64,000 bases of DNA from Hydrogenophaga taeniospiralis (GCF_020510445.1 NZ_JAHBAG010000001.1:4502501-4566500), one strand, 5' to 3'. Numbered from the stretch's first letter, positions 37,875-47,444 are shown. Numbers and translations: made by a program. Notes: a model not told the origin generated them from the sequence alone.

Positions 37875-39347
37875 TCAGGACGGCACAGCTGTCCGCGCCA
37901 GCGCCAAAGGCCGGGCCTTGTACAGCTCCCAGGCCCACAGCCCCAGCAACACCGCCGCCACCCAGTAGCCCACCGCCAGCAACATGGCGAAAAGAACCGC
38001 CAGCGCTTTTGCGCCAAGCAGCAGGAAGAGCCACCACCACCCGCCAACCGATGAGCCGAGAAAGCCCTGCCGGCCGCGGAAACGGTAGAACACCAGCCAA
38101 CCAGCCCACATCCAGATCACCAATGCCACACTGGGCAGGTCCAGCCCTTCCCTGACCAGCCCGCCGATCAGCACGATCAAGGGCACGCACAAGGCGTGCA
38201 GCCAAGCCAGACGATCCACCTCCGCCTCCGGCCGCGCCTGCCAATGCACCAGCGGCATCCACAGTCCCCGGTACATCGCAACGGCAAGACCCAAGGCCAC
38301 AGCGCTCAGCTCGAAGTCCCATTCCGCGCCGGACCAGCCATCGCGATCCAGCCGGGCGACCGCCAGCGGCAAGATTCCCAGCAACAATGCCACTGTGCAC
38401 TGGGCAAACACCACAGCCAGCCGCTCCTTGCTGAAGCGGGTGTGGTCGTGCGCACGGAGCCAGAAACGCACCTGGTCACCGCTCAACGGCGGTGCCAACG
38501 CGTCGCGCCATTCGTTGCTGAGCCATGCCAGCAGTTGGACCATCTGATCCATCTGTCCCCAACGCAAGGCCCGCAGCACGTTCAGCCACAGCCCGGCCGG
38601 ACGGCTGACCCAGCCCAGATGCCGGCCGAGTCGGGCCAAGGCGTAGCTCACACCCACGAAACCCGGAGCCCAGGCCGCCTGCAGGCGCTGCAGATTCACC
38701 GGCAAGTTCAACCACGCCCGGTTTTCGCCGACCATCAGCCAGCGCATGCTCAGTTCGTGCCGCTTGTGCTGGTAGGCATAGGTTTGACCGACATGTGCGC
38801 CATCGCTTACCTGGTCCAGATCGAAAAAGGCCCACAAGACATCCAGGCTGTCTGCCAGCAGCGGCCCCTCGAAATCCTCCAGCACCCAAGGCAGCACGTC
38901 GGCCACCGCGTGCTTGAGGTCAAGCCGCCACAAAATCTCCTGTTCGGCCAGCCATTGCTGCACCGCCTCCGGTGTGGGTTGCTCGGCAACCCGATCCAGC
39001 AGCATACGGGCGATATCGACCGGCGTCAGGGTCACCTGCTTGCCTTCCGGCGCGGGGGCCGGCGCAGCTGCGGGCGCGGCAATTGGCCCGGAAGGCTCAA
39101 CAGCCTCGACCTCAGCCGGAGGGGCCACAGCAGCGCCCGGTTCGATGGTGGTGATGGGCGGATCGACGGCAACCGGCTCCTGGAAAGCCACCTGTGCGAG
39201 CGCTGCCTCATACGACTCACGCAGACGCTGGAAACCCTCCGGGTCTTCCGCCGGCCGGGTGTCTTTCAACAGCCGCGCATAGGCGCGCTTGACGTCGCGC
39301 TCCTGCGCATCTGGCCGCAGGCCAAGGTGTTCAAAGGCCCAGCTCAT
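37875..39347 (-). CDS. J-domain-like membrane protein (DjlB/DjlC type)
   Basis: A 490-residue protein. Residues 1-55 resemble a J domain (MSWAFEHLGLRPDAQERDVKRAYARLLK ... GFQRLRESYEAAL), but the loop reads DTRPAEDPEG and has no HPD tripeptide. A Pro/Ala/Glu-rich linker (about 58-105) and a helical soluble region follow, then six or so membrane helices in the C-terminal third. It starts within the stop codon of the Hsp70 gene upstream (ATGA). In E. coli hscC is likewise clustered with djlB/djlC, membrane-associated J-proteins. It probably works with HscC at the membrane, but without HPD its ability to stimulate ATPase activity is open. Confidence 0.78.
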   Translation of the reverse strand: MSWAFEHLGLRPDAQERDVKRAYARLLKDTRPAEDPEGFQRLRESYEAALAQVAFQEPVAVDPPITTIEPGAAVAPPAEVEAVEPSGPIAAPAAAPAPAPEGKQVTLTPVDIARMLLDRVAEQPTPEAVQQWLAEQEILWRLDLKHAVADVLPWVLEDFEGPLLADSLDVLWAFFDLDQVSDGAHVGQTYAYQHKRHELSMRWLMVGENRAWLNLPVNLQRLQAAWAPGFVGVSYALARLGRHLGWVSRPAGLWLNVLRALRWGQMDQMVQLLAWLSNEWRDALAPPLSGDQVRFWLRAHDHTRFSKERLAVVFAQCTVALLLGILPLAVARLDRDGWSGAEWDFELSAVALGLAVAMYRGLWMPLVHWQARPEAEVDRLAWLHALCVPLIVLIGGLVREGLDLPSVALVIWMWAGWLVFYRFRGRQGFLGSSVGGWWWLFLLLGAKALAVLFAMLLAVGYWVAAVLLGLWAWELYKARPLALARTAVPS

Positions 39348-41041
39348 CGCGCACCCTCTACGCCGTCCAGCCGTTCCCGCAAGGCCTCCCGGTGCTCCTT
39401 GACCACACGCAGGTCCTGGGTGTCCAGCGCCTGGCGGAACAGCACGATCCATTGCTGCACATCGGGCCGGTCGTGGATGTATTCCTCATACACGCGCCCG
39501 GCACGTGCCAGAAGGGCCACGTTCTCCTGCTGCTCGCGAGGGTGGACCTTCAAAGCATCCAGCGCCGCAATGCGCGCCCTCAGCTCATCGGCCGACAAGG
39601 TTGTCTCACCCTGTTGCAGCACCAGCTCGTGGCGCTCGCCGCCGGCCAGGGGCCACGCCTCAACCTGAAGAATGCCGTTCACGTCGTAGGTAAACCGCAC
39701 ACGGACACCTCGCTCACCGCTGTGCCCGGCGGCCCCCAGCGGCATGCTCAATTCGCCCAGTTGTATGTTGTTGCGCACCCACGGGCTCTCGCCCTGGTAG
39801 ACCCCGATCTGCACCTGGGTCTGCCGGTCTGTCAGCGGGTAAAAGGTCTCTTCCCGGCTCACCGGCACCGTGCAGTTGCGCGGGATGATCGGGTGAAAGT
39901 AGCCGGTGTCGATCTTCCCGCCCTCCAGCTGGCGGCCCACGTCGGTACCCAGCGAGTAGGGACACACGTCGGTCAGCACCACCTCGCGCAGGCGCTGGTC
40001 GTTGGCCTTCATACCGGCGGCCACGGCAGCACCCAGCGCAATGGCGTGGTCCGGGTTGACGTGGCGCAAGGGCAGGCGCCCCATCATGCGTGCCACCAGC
40101 TGTGCCGCCATGGGCATGCGGCACGCCCCACCCACCAGGATCACTTCGTCGATATCGGCCGGCCGCAGTTTCGCGTCGCGGATCGCGCGCTCCAGCGGTG
40201 CGCGCATGCGCTGCAACAACGGCTCGGACAGTTGGGCAAACCTGTCCTGGGACATCTGCCACGGCGCCGTCTGCTCGCCGCACAGGCCATCCAGACTCAC
40301 CTGTTCCTGAGACGACAGCGCCTTCTTGGCTTGCTCCAGCCGCCGCCGAATCTGCGCCCGCACGCCCGGAACCAGCCCCTCCATGCCTGCCGACGGCAGA
40401 CAGCGCGCTGCAAAGTCCTTGACCAGCACGTCCAGAAAATCCTCGCCGCCCAGCCAGTTGTCGCCCGCGCTGGCGCTCACCTCCACCACGCCTTCGAACA
40501 TCTCCAGGATTGACACGTCCAACGTACCGCCCCCGAGGTCAAAGACCAGAAAGCGGCTCTCGCGGTCCAGCTGCTGCAGGCCGTAGGCCAGGGCCGCAGC
40601 GGTGGGCTCGTTCACCAGCAGCTCCACCTTCACCCCGGCCATTTCACCGGCCTGGCGCGTGGCCTTGCGCTGCGCGTCCGAGAAATACGCCGGAACGCTG
40701 ATGACCGCCTCGGTCACTTCCGTGCCCAAGTGGGCACGGGCGTCGTCCAGCAGCGAACGCAGCACCAAGGCCGACAACTGCTCGGGCCGGTAATGCCCGC
40801 TTCCCAGCGATGTCTGGCGTTCACTCCCCATCCAGCGCTTGAAGGTCGCCACCGAGGCCTGGGGATGCGTGATCAGCCGGTCCTTGGCGGCCTGCCCCAC
40901 CAACACCCTGCCCTGTTCGTCCACCGCCACCACCGACGGCGTCAGTGTTTCGCCCAAGGCATTCGGTATCAACGCCGGCCCCTGCGGTCCGTAATGCGCA
41001 ATCAGCGAATGGGTCGTTCCCAGGTCAATCCCTACCAACAT
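39344..41041 (-). CDS. hscC: Hsp70-family chaperone HscC
   Basis: A 565-residue Hsp70 homologue, shorter than DnaK. It shows the phosphate-1 motif GIDLGTTHSL, VISVPAYFSDAQRKATRQAGEMAG, phosphate-2 DLGGGTLDVS and LVGGACRMPM. The substrate-binding region is abbreviated (ICPYSLG-type segment VCPYSLGTDVG, PIIPRNCTVPVSREETFYPL) and the long DnaK lid is reduced. The best match in architecture and sequence is E. coli HscC (Hsc62). It overlaps the J-like gene downstream and is divergent from glnS. HscC is a specialised chaperone; its clients are largely unknown. Confidence 0.88.
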   Translation of the reverse strand: MLVGIDLGTTHSLIAHYGPQGPALIPNALGETLTPSVVAVDEQGRVLVGQAAKDRLITHPQASVATFKRWMGSERQTSLGSGHYRPEQLSALVLRSLLDDARAHLGTEVTEAVISVPAYFSDAQRKATRQAGEMAGVKVELLVNEPTAAALAYGLQQLDRESRFLVFDLGGGTLDVSILEMFEGVVEVSASAGDNWLGGEDFLDVLVKDFAARCLPSAGMEGLVPGVRAQIRRRLEQAKKALSSQEQVSLDGLCGEQTAPWQMSQDRFAQLSEPLLQRMRAPLERAIRDAKLRPADIDEVILVGGACRMPMAAQLVARMMGRLPLRHVNPDHAIALGAAVAAGMKANDQRLREVVLTDVCPYSLGTDVGRQLEGGKIDTGYFHPIIPRNCTVPVSREETFYPLTDRQTQVQIGVYQGESPWVRNNIQLGELSMPLGAAGHSGERGVRVRFTYDVNGILQVEAWPLAGGERHELVLQQGETTLSADELRARIAALDALKVHPREQQENVALLARAGRVYEEYIHDRPDVQQWIVLFRQALDTQDLRVVKEHREALRERLDGVEGAR

Positions 41042-41113
41042 GCAATTTCCCTCCGGGCTCAGTTCCAGCAAACGAGCGATCTTACGGTGTGCCTTTTGCC
41101 TCACACGCCGCCC

Positions 41114-41119
41114 TAGAAT
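41114..41119 (+). promoter_or_regulatory. -10 box of glnS, probably leaderless mRNA
   Basis: TAGAAT in GCCCTAGAATGG, with ATG 41126 seven bases after the hexamer, which is about where RNA synthesis would start. No convincing -35 is visible. Confidence 0.45.
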
Positions 41120-41125
41120 GGTCGA

Positions 41126-42985
41126 ATGAGCTCCAACACCCCTTCCAACCCGGCCAACAAGGCCCCCAAAAACAACGCTGCCGCGGCCCCCGAGGCCGCC
41201 GGCGAGCACAAGGTCAGCAACTTCCTGCGACAGATCATTGAAAACGATCTGGACAAAGGCACCTACGCCAGCCGCCACTGGGCCGGCACCCCGGGCGACG
41301 CCGCGCACCACGCCGCCGGCCCGCTGGACCCGGCCAAGATCCGCACCCGCTTCCCCCCCGAGCCCAACGGCTACCTGCACGTGGGCCACGCCAAGAGCAT
41401 CTGCCTGAACTTTGGCCTGGCGCGCGACTACGGCGGCGTCTGCCACATGCGCTTTGACGACACCAACCCCGAGAAGGAAGACACCGAGTACGTCAACTCC
41501 ATCTTGGACGCGGTGCAGTGGCTCGGCTTCAACTGGGAGGCCAACGGCCAGAGCCACCTCTTCCAGGCCAGCGACTACTTCGACTTCATGTACCGCGCGG
41601 CGGAATATTTGATCGAAGCCGGCCACGCCTATGTGGACGAACAGACCGCCGAGCAGATGCGCGCCGCCCGCGGCGACTTCGGCAAACCCGGCGTGGACAG
41701 CCCCTTCCGCAGCCGCACGCCCGAGCAGAACCTGGCCCGCTTCCGCGAAATGCGCGACGGCGCGCACGAAGACGGCTCCATGGTGCTGCGCGCCAAGATC
41801 GACATGGCCTCGCCCAACATCAACCTGCGCGACCCGGCCATCTACCGCATCCGCCGCGCCACGCACCACAACACCGGCGACAAGTGGTGCATCTACCCCA
41901 TGTACACCTTCGCGCACCCCATCGAAGACGCGCTGGAGCAGATCACCCACAGCATCTGCACGCTGGAGTTTGAAGACCAGCGCCCGTTTTACGACTGGCT
42001 GATGGACCGCCTGTGCGAAGGCGGCCTGCTCGCCCACCCCGCGCCACACCAGTACGAATTCGCCCGCCTCAACCTCACCTACGTCATCACCAGCAAGCGC
42101 AAGCTCGCCCAGCTCGTGTACGACCACAAAGTCAGCGGCTGGGACGACCCGCGCATGCCCACCATCGTCGGCCTGCGCCGCCGCGGCTACACGCCCGAAA
42201 GCATCCAGCTCTTTGCCGAACGCATCGGCGTCACCAAGAGCGATTCCTGGATCGACTACAGCACGCTCGAAGGCTGCCTGCGCGAAGACCTGGAAAACAA
42301 GGCCCACCGCGGCATGGCCGTGCTCGACCCCGTCAAGTTGGTGCTCACCAACTGGGCCGAGGCCTTTGGCGCTGACGACACCACCGAAGACTGCACCCAG
42401 CCTGCCCTGCCCCACAGCGCGATCGCCGAAGGCCAGACCCCGCCGCCCGACCGCGTGTTCAAGATCGGCAAAGAGGTCTGGATCGAGCGCGAAGACTTTG
42501 AAGAAGTGCCGCCCAAGGGCTACAAGCGCCTGTTCCCTGGCAACGTCGTGCGCCTCAAAGGCGGCTACGTCATCGAATGCACCGGCTGCGCCAGAGACGC
42601 AGACGGCACCGTGACCGAAGTGCACGCCAAAGTGATCCCCGGCACCAAGAGCGGCACCCCCGGCGCCGACAGCGTGAAAGCCAAAGCCGCCATCACCTGG
42701 GTGAGCGTGGCCAGCGGCGTGAGCGCCGAAGTGCGCCTGTACGACCGCCTGTTCAGCGACCCCAACCCCGACGCCGGCGGCAAAGACTTCATCGAAGCGC
42801 TGAACCCCAACAGCCTGAAGGTGGTGACCGCCTACGTTGAGCCCTCACTGGCCGCCGCGCAACCGGATCAGAAATTCCAGTTCGAGCGGTTTGGGTACTT
42901 TGTGGCGGATCGGGTGGATCACGTGGCTGGGAGCAAGCCGGTGTTCAACCGGGTTACGGGATTGAAGGATTCGTGGGCAAAGTGA
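41126..42985 (+). CDS. glnS: Glutaminyl-tRNA synthetase
   Basis: A 619-residue class I aminoacyl-tRNA synthetase charging tRNA-Gln. The HIGH-type motif is in FPPEPNGYLHVGHAKSICLNFG, followed by MRFDDTNPEKEDTEYV. The KMSKS equivalent reads VITSKRKLAQLV. C-terminal anticodon-binding beta barrels run from about residue 390. A low-complexity Asn/Ala/Pro N-terminal extension (about 1-28) precedes the conserved VSNFLRQIIENDL. ATG 41126 sits just after a TAGAAT hexamer. Divergent from hscC. Confidence 0.96.
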   Translation: MSSNTPSNPANKAPKNNAAAAPEAAGEHKVSNFLRQIIENDLDKGTYASRHWAGTPGDAAHHAAGPLDPAKIRTRFPPEPNGYLHVGHAKSICLNFGLARDYGGVCHMRFDDTNPEKEDTEYVNSILDAVQWLGFNWEANGQSHLFQASDYFDFMYRAAEYLIEAGHAYVDEQTAEQMRAARGDFGKPGVDSPFRSRTPEQNLARFREMRDGAHEDGSMVLRAKIDMASPNINLRDPAIYRIRRATHHNTGDKWCIYPMYTFAHPIEDALEQITHSICTLEFEDQRPFYDWLMDRLCEGGLLAHPAPHQYEFARLNLTYVITSKRKLAQLVYDHKVSGWDDPRMPTIVGLRRRGYTPESIQLFAERIGVTKSDSWIDYSTLEGCLREDLENKAHRGMAVLDPVKLVLTNWAEAFGADDTTEDCTQPALPHSAIAEGQTPPPDRVFKIGKEVWIEREDFEEVPPKGYKRLFPGNVVRLKGGYVIECTGCARDADGTVTEVHAKVIPGTKSGTPGADSVKAKAAITWVSVASGVSAEVRLYDRLFSDPNPDAGGKDFIEALNPNSLKVVTAYVEPSLAAAQPDQKFQFERFGYFVADRVDHVAGSKPVFNRVTGLKDSWAK

Positions 42986-43078
42986 CGCCATGTTCACCTC
43001 GACATCTCTGCCGCCTCGAACCGCCGCCAAGCCTCTCCACCGAGCTGCAAGCCGACTCGGACTGCCCTGCAGTTAACC

Positions 43079-43200
43079 GGAAATGACTGTCACCTCCACG
43101 TGCGCCTCGTTAACCGCCTCGCGCGGCGCGTTGGCGCGCATCTGGATGTCGACGTTGATGAAGCAGCAGTCGGTCAAGGCAGCTACAGGCAGTAAGGGAA
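43079..43200 (-). pseudogene. Possible 3' remnant of an unknown gene
   Basis: In this 290-bp gap after glnS, the minus strand encodes a stretch ending INVDIQMRANAPREAVNE and then AHVEVTVISG before a TAA at about 43076-43078. Its GC-rich codon use looks coding, unlike the rest of the gap, but no start codon or recognisable family is found and the upstream part drops in GC. It may be the tail of a gene truncated when the neighbouring lower-GC module arrived. Weak evidence. Confidence 0.25.
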
Positions 43201-43275
43201 ATGCAGAATAATGTCTCGCTGTTGCGGTACATACAGTAGTCGCACATAGCTTTCGGCAGGGAAGAAAAAGTCAAA

Positions 43276-44289
43276 ATGGGCATGCAACTCACCCCACAAC
43301 TCGTCAACCTCTCGCGCGACACGATTGCCAGTCAAAGTGGAATTGCCGCAAGATGCGAAGCCGCCAACTTCCGCTGGGAGCCCGCCATCTCCGATGAACG
43401 TGCAGCCGAGTACAGCGCCTACGTTGAGGGCGTTGCCACGCACAAGGACTGGAAGGCCGAGCACAAAGGCTATGTGAGCAGCTTTGTTCAGGTCGCAAAA
43501 GACCTGCCCCGCAGTGCCGAATGCTTCATGGCAGTCAACGCTCAGGCACACCTGAACGAGCAGTTGGACAATACCTACTTGCTTCGCCTCGAGTCCTTCG
43601 ACTATTTGTTCAGCCACCCCCTGGTTGCCAATCTGGCAGAGGCTTTTTGGCAACGTTTTTTCAAGTCGCAAAAGGATCTGCGCAAAGCCAATCTCAACGA
43701 TACCGATGAAGCATTGCGAAGTGACTTCATCAACCAATGGAATGCCCAGCGCATCCAAGCCCGGCCATTGTTTTCCGCCTTTTTAAACGACTTTGGTGGC
43801 AACTTGGACGCGCTGTGCAAGGAAGACTGGCCGCACCTGTTGCGCGACCGTTTGGGACTAACTCACTGGCCCAGCACTGCCGGCAAGCCTTTGCCGGTGG
43901 CGCTGATGTGCTACACGGTGGACGAGGTACGACAAGCACGGCTGCTGGCCCGAAAAAAGGGCGCTGTAGCCAGCTTGAGCCGGCCGACGGTGCTGGACGC
44001 AGAGATGTACGCGGCCTTCATCCCAGCCCCCTTCACTCCAGGTGGTGCCAGCTATGGCCACACGCTTGATTTGACCGACCCCGTACCCTCGGTCATTCCT
44101 ACCGACTTCACCCCCGAACTGCTGAACTTCCCGCTGGACTACCTACCCAGGCACATCAAGGCGCTGGGCTTCATCACGCGGGCGCATGCGCTGCAAGACG
44201 ATGCCGCCACCCTGACTGCCCGCAACCGCCATGTGCAGGGGCTGCAAACCCTGCCCGGCTGCGCTGGCTTTGGGGAGGTACTGGTATGA
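43276..44289 (+). CDS. Unknown protein of a two-gene module (first gene)
   Basis: A 337-residue soluble protein with no family recognised. No signal peptide or transmembrane helix is seen. The N-terminal half is helical and charged (ATHKDWKAEHKGYVSSFVQVAKDLPRS). The middle has FDYLFSHPLVANLAEAFWQRFF, and the C-terminal half is mixed (LPVALMCYTVDEVRQARLLARKKGAV, FIPAPFTPGGASYGHTL). Codon use is less GC-rich than flanking genes. The stop overlaps the ATG of a 711-residue TPR protein (ATGA), so the two are translated as a unit. It sits in the plastic zone beside helicase and nucleotidyltransferase remnants. Confidence 0.75.
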   Translation: MGMQLTPQLVNLSRDTIASQSGIAARCEAANFRWEPAISDERAAEYSAYVEGVATHKDWKAEHKGYVSSFVQVAKDLPRSAECFMAVNAQAHLNEQLDNTYLLRLESFDYLFSHPLVANLAEAFWQRFFKSQKDLRKANLNDTDEALRSDFINQWNAQRIQARPLFSAFLNDFGGNLDALCKEDWPHLLRDRLGLTHWPSTAGKPLPVALMCYTVDEVRQARLLARKKGAVASLSRPTVLDAEMYAAFIPAPFTPGGASYGHTLDLTDPVPSVIPTDFTPELLNFPLDYLPRHIKALGFITRAHALQDDAATLTARNRHVQGLQTLPGCAGFGEVLV

Positions 44290-46421
44290 GCTGGCAGCTT
44301 TGGGCGGATGAGCTGCGCCGCGCGCCGCAGCAAGCGGTCGCCGATTTGCTGCGCGGGTTCGCCCAAGTCAGCCCTTTTGAGCGTGCCGCTCCGCATGAAT
44401 TCTTGCTGGCGGTTCTGCCGCGCAGCGGCCGGCGAGTAAACCGGCAGCTGCTGGGTGAGTCTCCTTCCACCTCGCACGAAGCAGATACGGACCTTCCCGC
44501 GCTATTGGATCAAGGCTTGGTCGCTTGGCTGCAGGCCCAACGCCAAGCCCCACAGCCACCGGCCCGCAAGCTCAGCGCCTATGCTGCCCAGGTGTGTGAA
44601 GCCCTGCAATGGCCGCTGTACTTTGATTTGCCGCGCACCCTGGCTGCCCTTCGTGCCGAGCGCGCGCGTTGGCTGCCATGGCTGGGCTCACTCAGCCTTA
44701 GCGCTTACCGAGACCCGGAGTTTGACTACTGGCAGGCCCTGGCTGCCCAACAGCCGGATGACGGTTTGCAGTTCTTCTGGCAACAGTTTGTGCACGAGGC
44801 TGGCCGCACCCGCTCGGCGCGCTACCTCAATCTGGGCCTGCTGGCCTTGGCCGCCATGCCGCTGATTGAAGACGACAGCCTGCGCAACCTGCGCCTGCAA
44901 ATGCAAGCCCTCGTTAGCCGTTACCAGCGCCGCAGTGCCTGGGGTGCCCCGGCCCAGCAAGAACTGGCCAATGGCTTGCGCAGCGTGATGGCGCGCAATC
45001 TCAGCATGGGCAGTGCCAACTACCGCACCTTCTTGCAAGCGCTGCTGGCCCCGCTGGGTGATGGAAAAACTCAATCGGTGTTGGCCTTGCTGGGCTTGGC
45101 GCACCCCCCACGCGGCACAGCACCGCGACCCAGTGCGATTTACAAGTTGCAGCCGCCGGGGCAAACCGAAGAAACCAACCAAGCTGTTGATGCCGTGCGC
45201 CGATCGAACAGTTTGGCACAAGCTTGGAACGCGATTCGCCCCCTACTCAGCGCCCACGAGGAGTACTTGCACAAAAGCGGCGATGCGTACTACTTCGTTC
45301 GCAATCTAGATCGTTGCGCCCGCATCTTGTTGGGAAAATACTCCCTGCGCGACCCCGAAGTTCAACCCCGCCTGTTCCAGTGGATCCACCTGGCCCTGCG
45401 CCTGGATGCCGACGATCCCCATCTATGGATGCTGTGGGAACTGGCCCTGCGCAAGGCCGAGCAGCCCCAGCGCGCCCAGTGGGTGCTGTGGGAGATGACA
45501 CGTCGCTTCCCCGAGCATTTACCCTGCCGAGTAGAACTGGCGCAGCTGCTGGCCAAGTCTGCCTCGACCGAAGACCAAACCCAAGCCCATCGGCTCTTGC
45601 AACAGGTGCTGCAACTGGATCCTGACCACCTACATGCCCACTCGACTCTGGCAAAACTGGCTCGGGACCGCGGCGATTGGCCCAACGCCCTGCTCCATGC
45701 CCAAGACGGATTGAGAATAGATCCTAGCAATCCAGTATGTGCTGTGCTGCTAGCTTCAACTTGGGAGCGCCGCCAAGAGAATGGCGACTTGCCCATGGCG
45801 ATTGAGTTCTTGCAGAACTTTGTGACCCGCTACCATGGAAACGTCATTGCGGAAAACTACTTGCGCACTCTGAATCAGCGCCAGCAGTCAGCCAAGCAAG
45901 GCAAGGACACTTCTTGGAAAGACGACGCTGAAGCAGCGGCGACTGAGCCACTGCCCCCTGAAACGGATTCCGGTTGGCTGGCATTTGCCAAATCGCTACG
46001 CGCTGGCACTGCGCCTGCAACCGTAGCAGATGCAGAACGCGTGCTGCCGCTGCCGCAAGCGCTCCACCGCGCTCTGACCCAGCAGCAGTGGGATGCTGAG
46101 CTGCTGGACGCCTATGACACTGCCGCGCAGCAAGAATTTCCGCTAGAAACCCGGCTGTGGCGCTACTTGCTGGCTCTGCATGCTGAGGCAAGCGGCAGCG
46201 GCAACTTGCCGGAAATCAATCGCACACGGCAAGCCGTGCGAGATTGGATAGAGACCGAACAAGCCAGCACGGCCCAGCCCGACGAGTTCTGGCTGCACTA
46301 CATCAGTAAGCACTGGAATGAACTTGAGCAGGCAACCGCCGAGGTATTGCCCGCTGGCTCGGACTGGTTGGATGCACTGCTGGCTCGCCACCGGCCACTT
46401 CCGGCGCCACTGATGGCTTGA
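44286..46421 (+). CDS. TPR-containing protein of a two-gene module (second gene)
   Basis: A 711-residue soluble, largely helical protein. Residues about 420-500 contain at least two clear tetratricopeptide-like units (QAHRLLQQVLQLDPDHLHAHSTLAKLARDRGDWPNALLHAQ and DGLRIDPSNPVCAVLLAS). Flanking helices are Trp- and Leu-rich (FQWIHLALRLDADDPHLWMLWELALRKAEQ). No enzymatic motif is visible. It is coupled to the preceding 337-residue gene by a four-base overlap, and both have lower GC than neighbours. TPRs suggest a scaffold role. Its partner is unrecognised, so the system's purpose is unknown. Confidence 0.78.
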   Translation: MSWQLWADELRRAPQQAVADLLRGFAQVSPFERAAPHEFLLAVLPRSGRRVNRQLLGESPSTSHEADTDLPALLDQGLVAWLQAQRQAPQPPARKLSAYAAQVCEALQWPLYFDLPRTLAALRAERARWLPWLGSLSLSAYRDPEFDYWQALAAQQPDDGLQFFWQQFVHEAGRTRSARYLNLGLLALAAMPLIEDDSLRNLRLQMQALVSRYQRRSAWGAPAQQELANGLRSVMARNLSMGSANYRTFLQALLAPLGDGKTQSVLALLGLAHPPRGTAPRPSAIYKLQPPGQTEETNQAVDAVRRSNSLAQAWNAIRPLLSAHEEYLHKSGDAYYFVRNLDRCARILLGKYSLRDPEVQPRLFQWIHLALRLDADDPHLWMLWELALRKAEQPQRAQWVLWEMTRRFPEHLPCRVELAQLLAKSASTEDQTQAHRLLQQVLQLDPDHLHAHSTLAKLARDRGDWPNALLHAQDGLRIDPSNPVCAVLLASTWERRQENGDLPMAIEFLQNFVTRYHGNVIAENYLRTLNQRQQSAKQGKDTSWKDDAEAAATEPLPPETDSGWLAFAKSLRAGTAPATVADAERVLPLPQALHRALTQQQWDAELLDAYDTAAQQEFPLETRLWRYLLALHAEASGSGNLPEINRTRQAVRDWIETEQASTAQPDEFWLHYISKHWNELEQATAEVLPAGSDWLDALLARHRPLPAPLMA

Positions 46422-46477
46422 CCTTTTCGGCCAACCCCGTCGACGACGGGATCCGACGACGAGGTTTTGCCTTCTGC

Positions 46478-47263
46478 CTATAAACGGGCAGCAAATTTCC
46501 CACTACCACTCGCCCCAATCACCAACCGCTGCGTCGCCCGCGTAGCCCCCACGTAAAACAGCTTGGCTTCTTCGCGCTCGTCTTCGCCCGGGGCGGGCAT
46601 GTGGCCCGCGCCCACCAGTGCCACCACCGGGAATTCCAGCCCTTTGCTGGCGTGCATGGTGAGCACCTTGATGGTGTCGGCCGCCGGGTCGAAGCTGCCC
46701 GCGCCTTTGCGCACCTGGTGCGGCAGGCCGCGCTGGCGCAACACGCCGGCGCATTCGTCCATCTCGCTGTAGTGCCGGCAGATGATGGCCATGTCGCCCC
46801 AGGCGTGGCCTTCCTGGTGGGCGGAGCCCAGGAGCTCGGCCACGCGCGTGGCTTCGGCCCGCAGGCTGGGCAGGCGGATGATGAGCGGCGCTTCGCCGTC
46901 GCGCCCGCAGCTCACGGGCTTGAGCATGGGGATGCCGTCTTCGTCTTTGTCTTCGGCGGTCAACAGGCGATCCGGCGCCGGGCCGCCCCAAGCCGGATCA
47001 GCCCCCTCGGGGGGCAGCGACCCGCGCAGCGGCGGAGCGTGGGGGTACAAAAGTTCTGCCGCCACGAGGCTGGCGGTTTGCAGAATCTGCCGCGTGTTGC
47101 GGTAGTTGATCTTGAGGATGGTGGTGCGCCCCTGCGCCTGGATGCCCACGCTCTTGAAGCTGAACTGCTTGCTGCGGCTGCGCTCGTAGATGCTCTGCGC
47201 GTCGTCGTACAGCACGAGCAGGCTGTTGGTGGCGGGGTCCACCATCTGCGTCACGAGCTTGAT
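46478..47263 (-). pseudogene. UvrD/Rep-like helicase, 5'-truncated remnant
   Basis: The C-terminal part of a superfamily 1 helicase. It begins in mid-protein (KLVTQMVDPATNSLLVLYDDAQSIYERS), has the motif IV region INYRNTRQIL, motif V TMHASKGLEFPVVALVG, and motif VI KLFYVGATRATQRLVI, and ends GKFAARL. The Walker A and other N-terminal motifs are missing, and homology breaks off near 47263. An 81-bp hairpin repeat (46967-47047) lies in frame inside it. The remnant cannot be an active helicase alone. Confidence 0.82.
46967..47047 (-). repeat. Hairpin repeat inserted in frame within helicase remnant
   Basis: Exactly 81 bp (27 codons), read as YPHAPPLRGSLPPEGADP then AWGGPAPDR, interrupts the helicase between AAELL and LLTAEDKDEDGIP. 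It contains GCCCCCTCGGGGGGC and GCGCAGCGGCGGAGC, related to the intergenic hairpin repeats at 1282, 13441 and 21890. No stop codon was introduced. Confidence 0.7.
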
Positions 47264-47444
47264 CCGTAACGTTGGCCGTGTAGCACAGCATGCGGCTCGT
47301 CTCGCGCGCGCAATGCATATGCCCTTGGTTGATAACGGATGGCTCATTTGACTTGTATCTGTTTGTTCCCTGAACGACATGATGCCCGCTTTTCGCGCGA
47401 ACCTGCTCGTTTTGCCGTGAACGTCTGCCTCCTACACTACGCCC

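Noticed and set aside
41042..42625. A minus-strand extension of hscC through glnS
   Set aside because: The conserved Hsp70 start MLVGIDLGTTHS lies at 41041; the upstream part is antisense to glnS.
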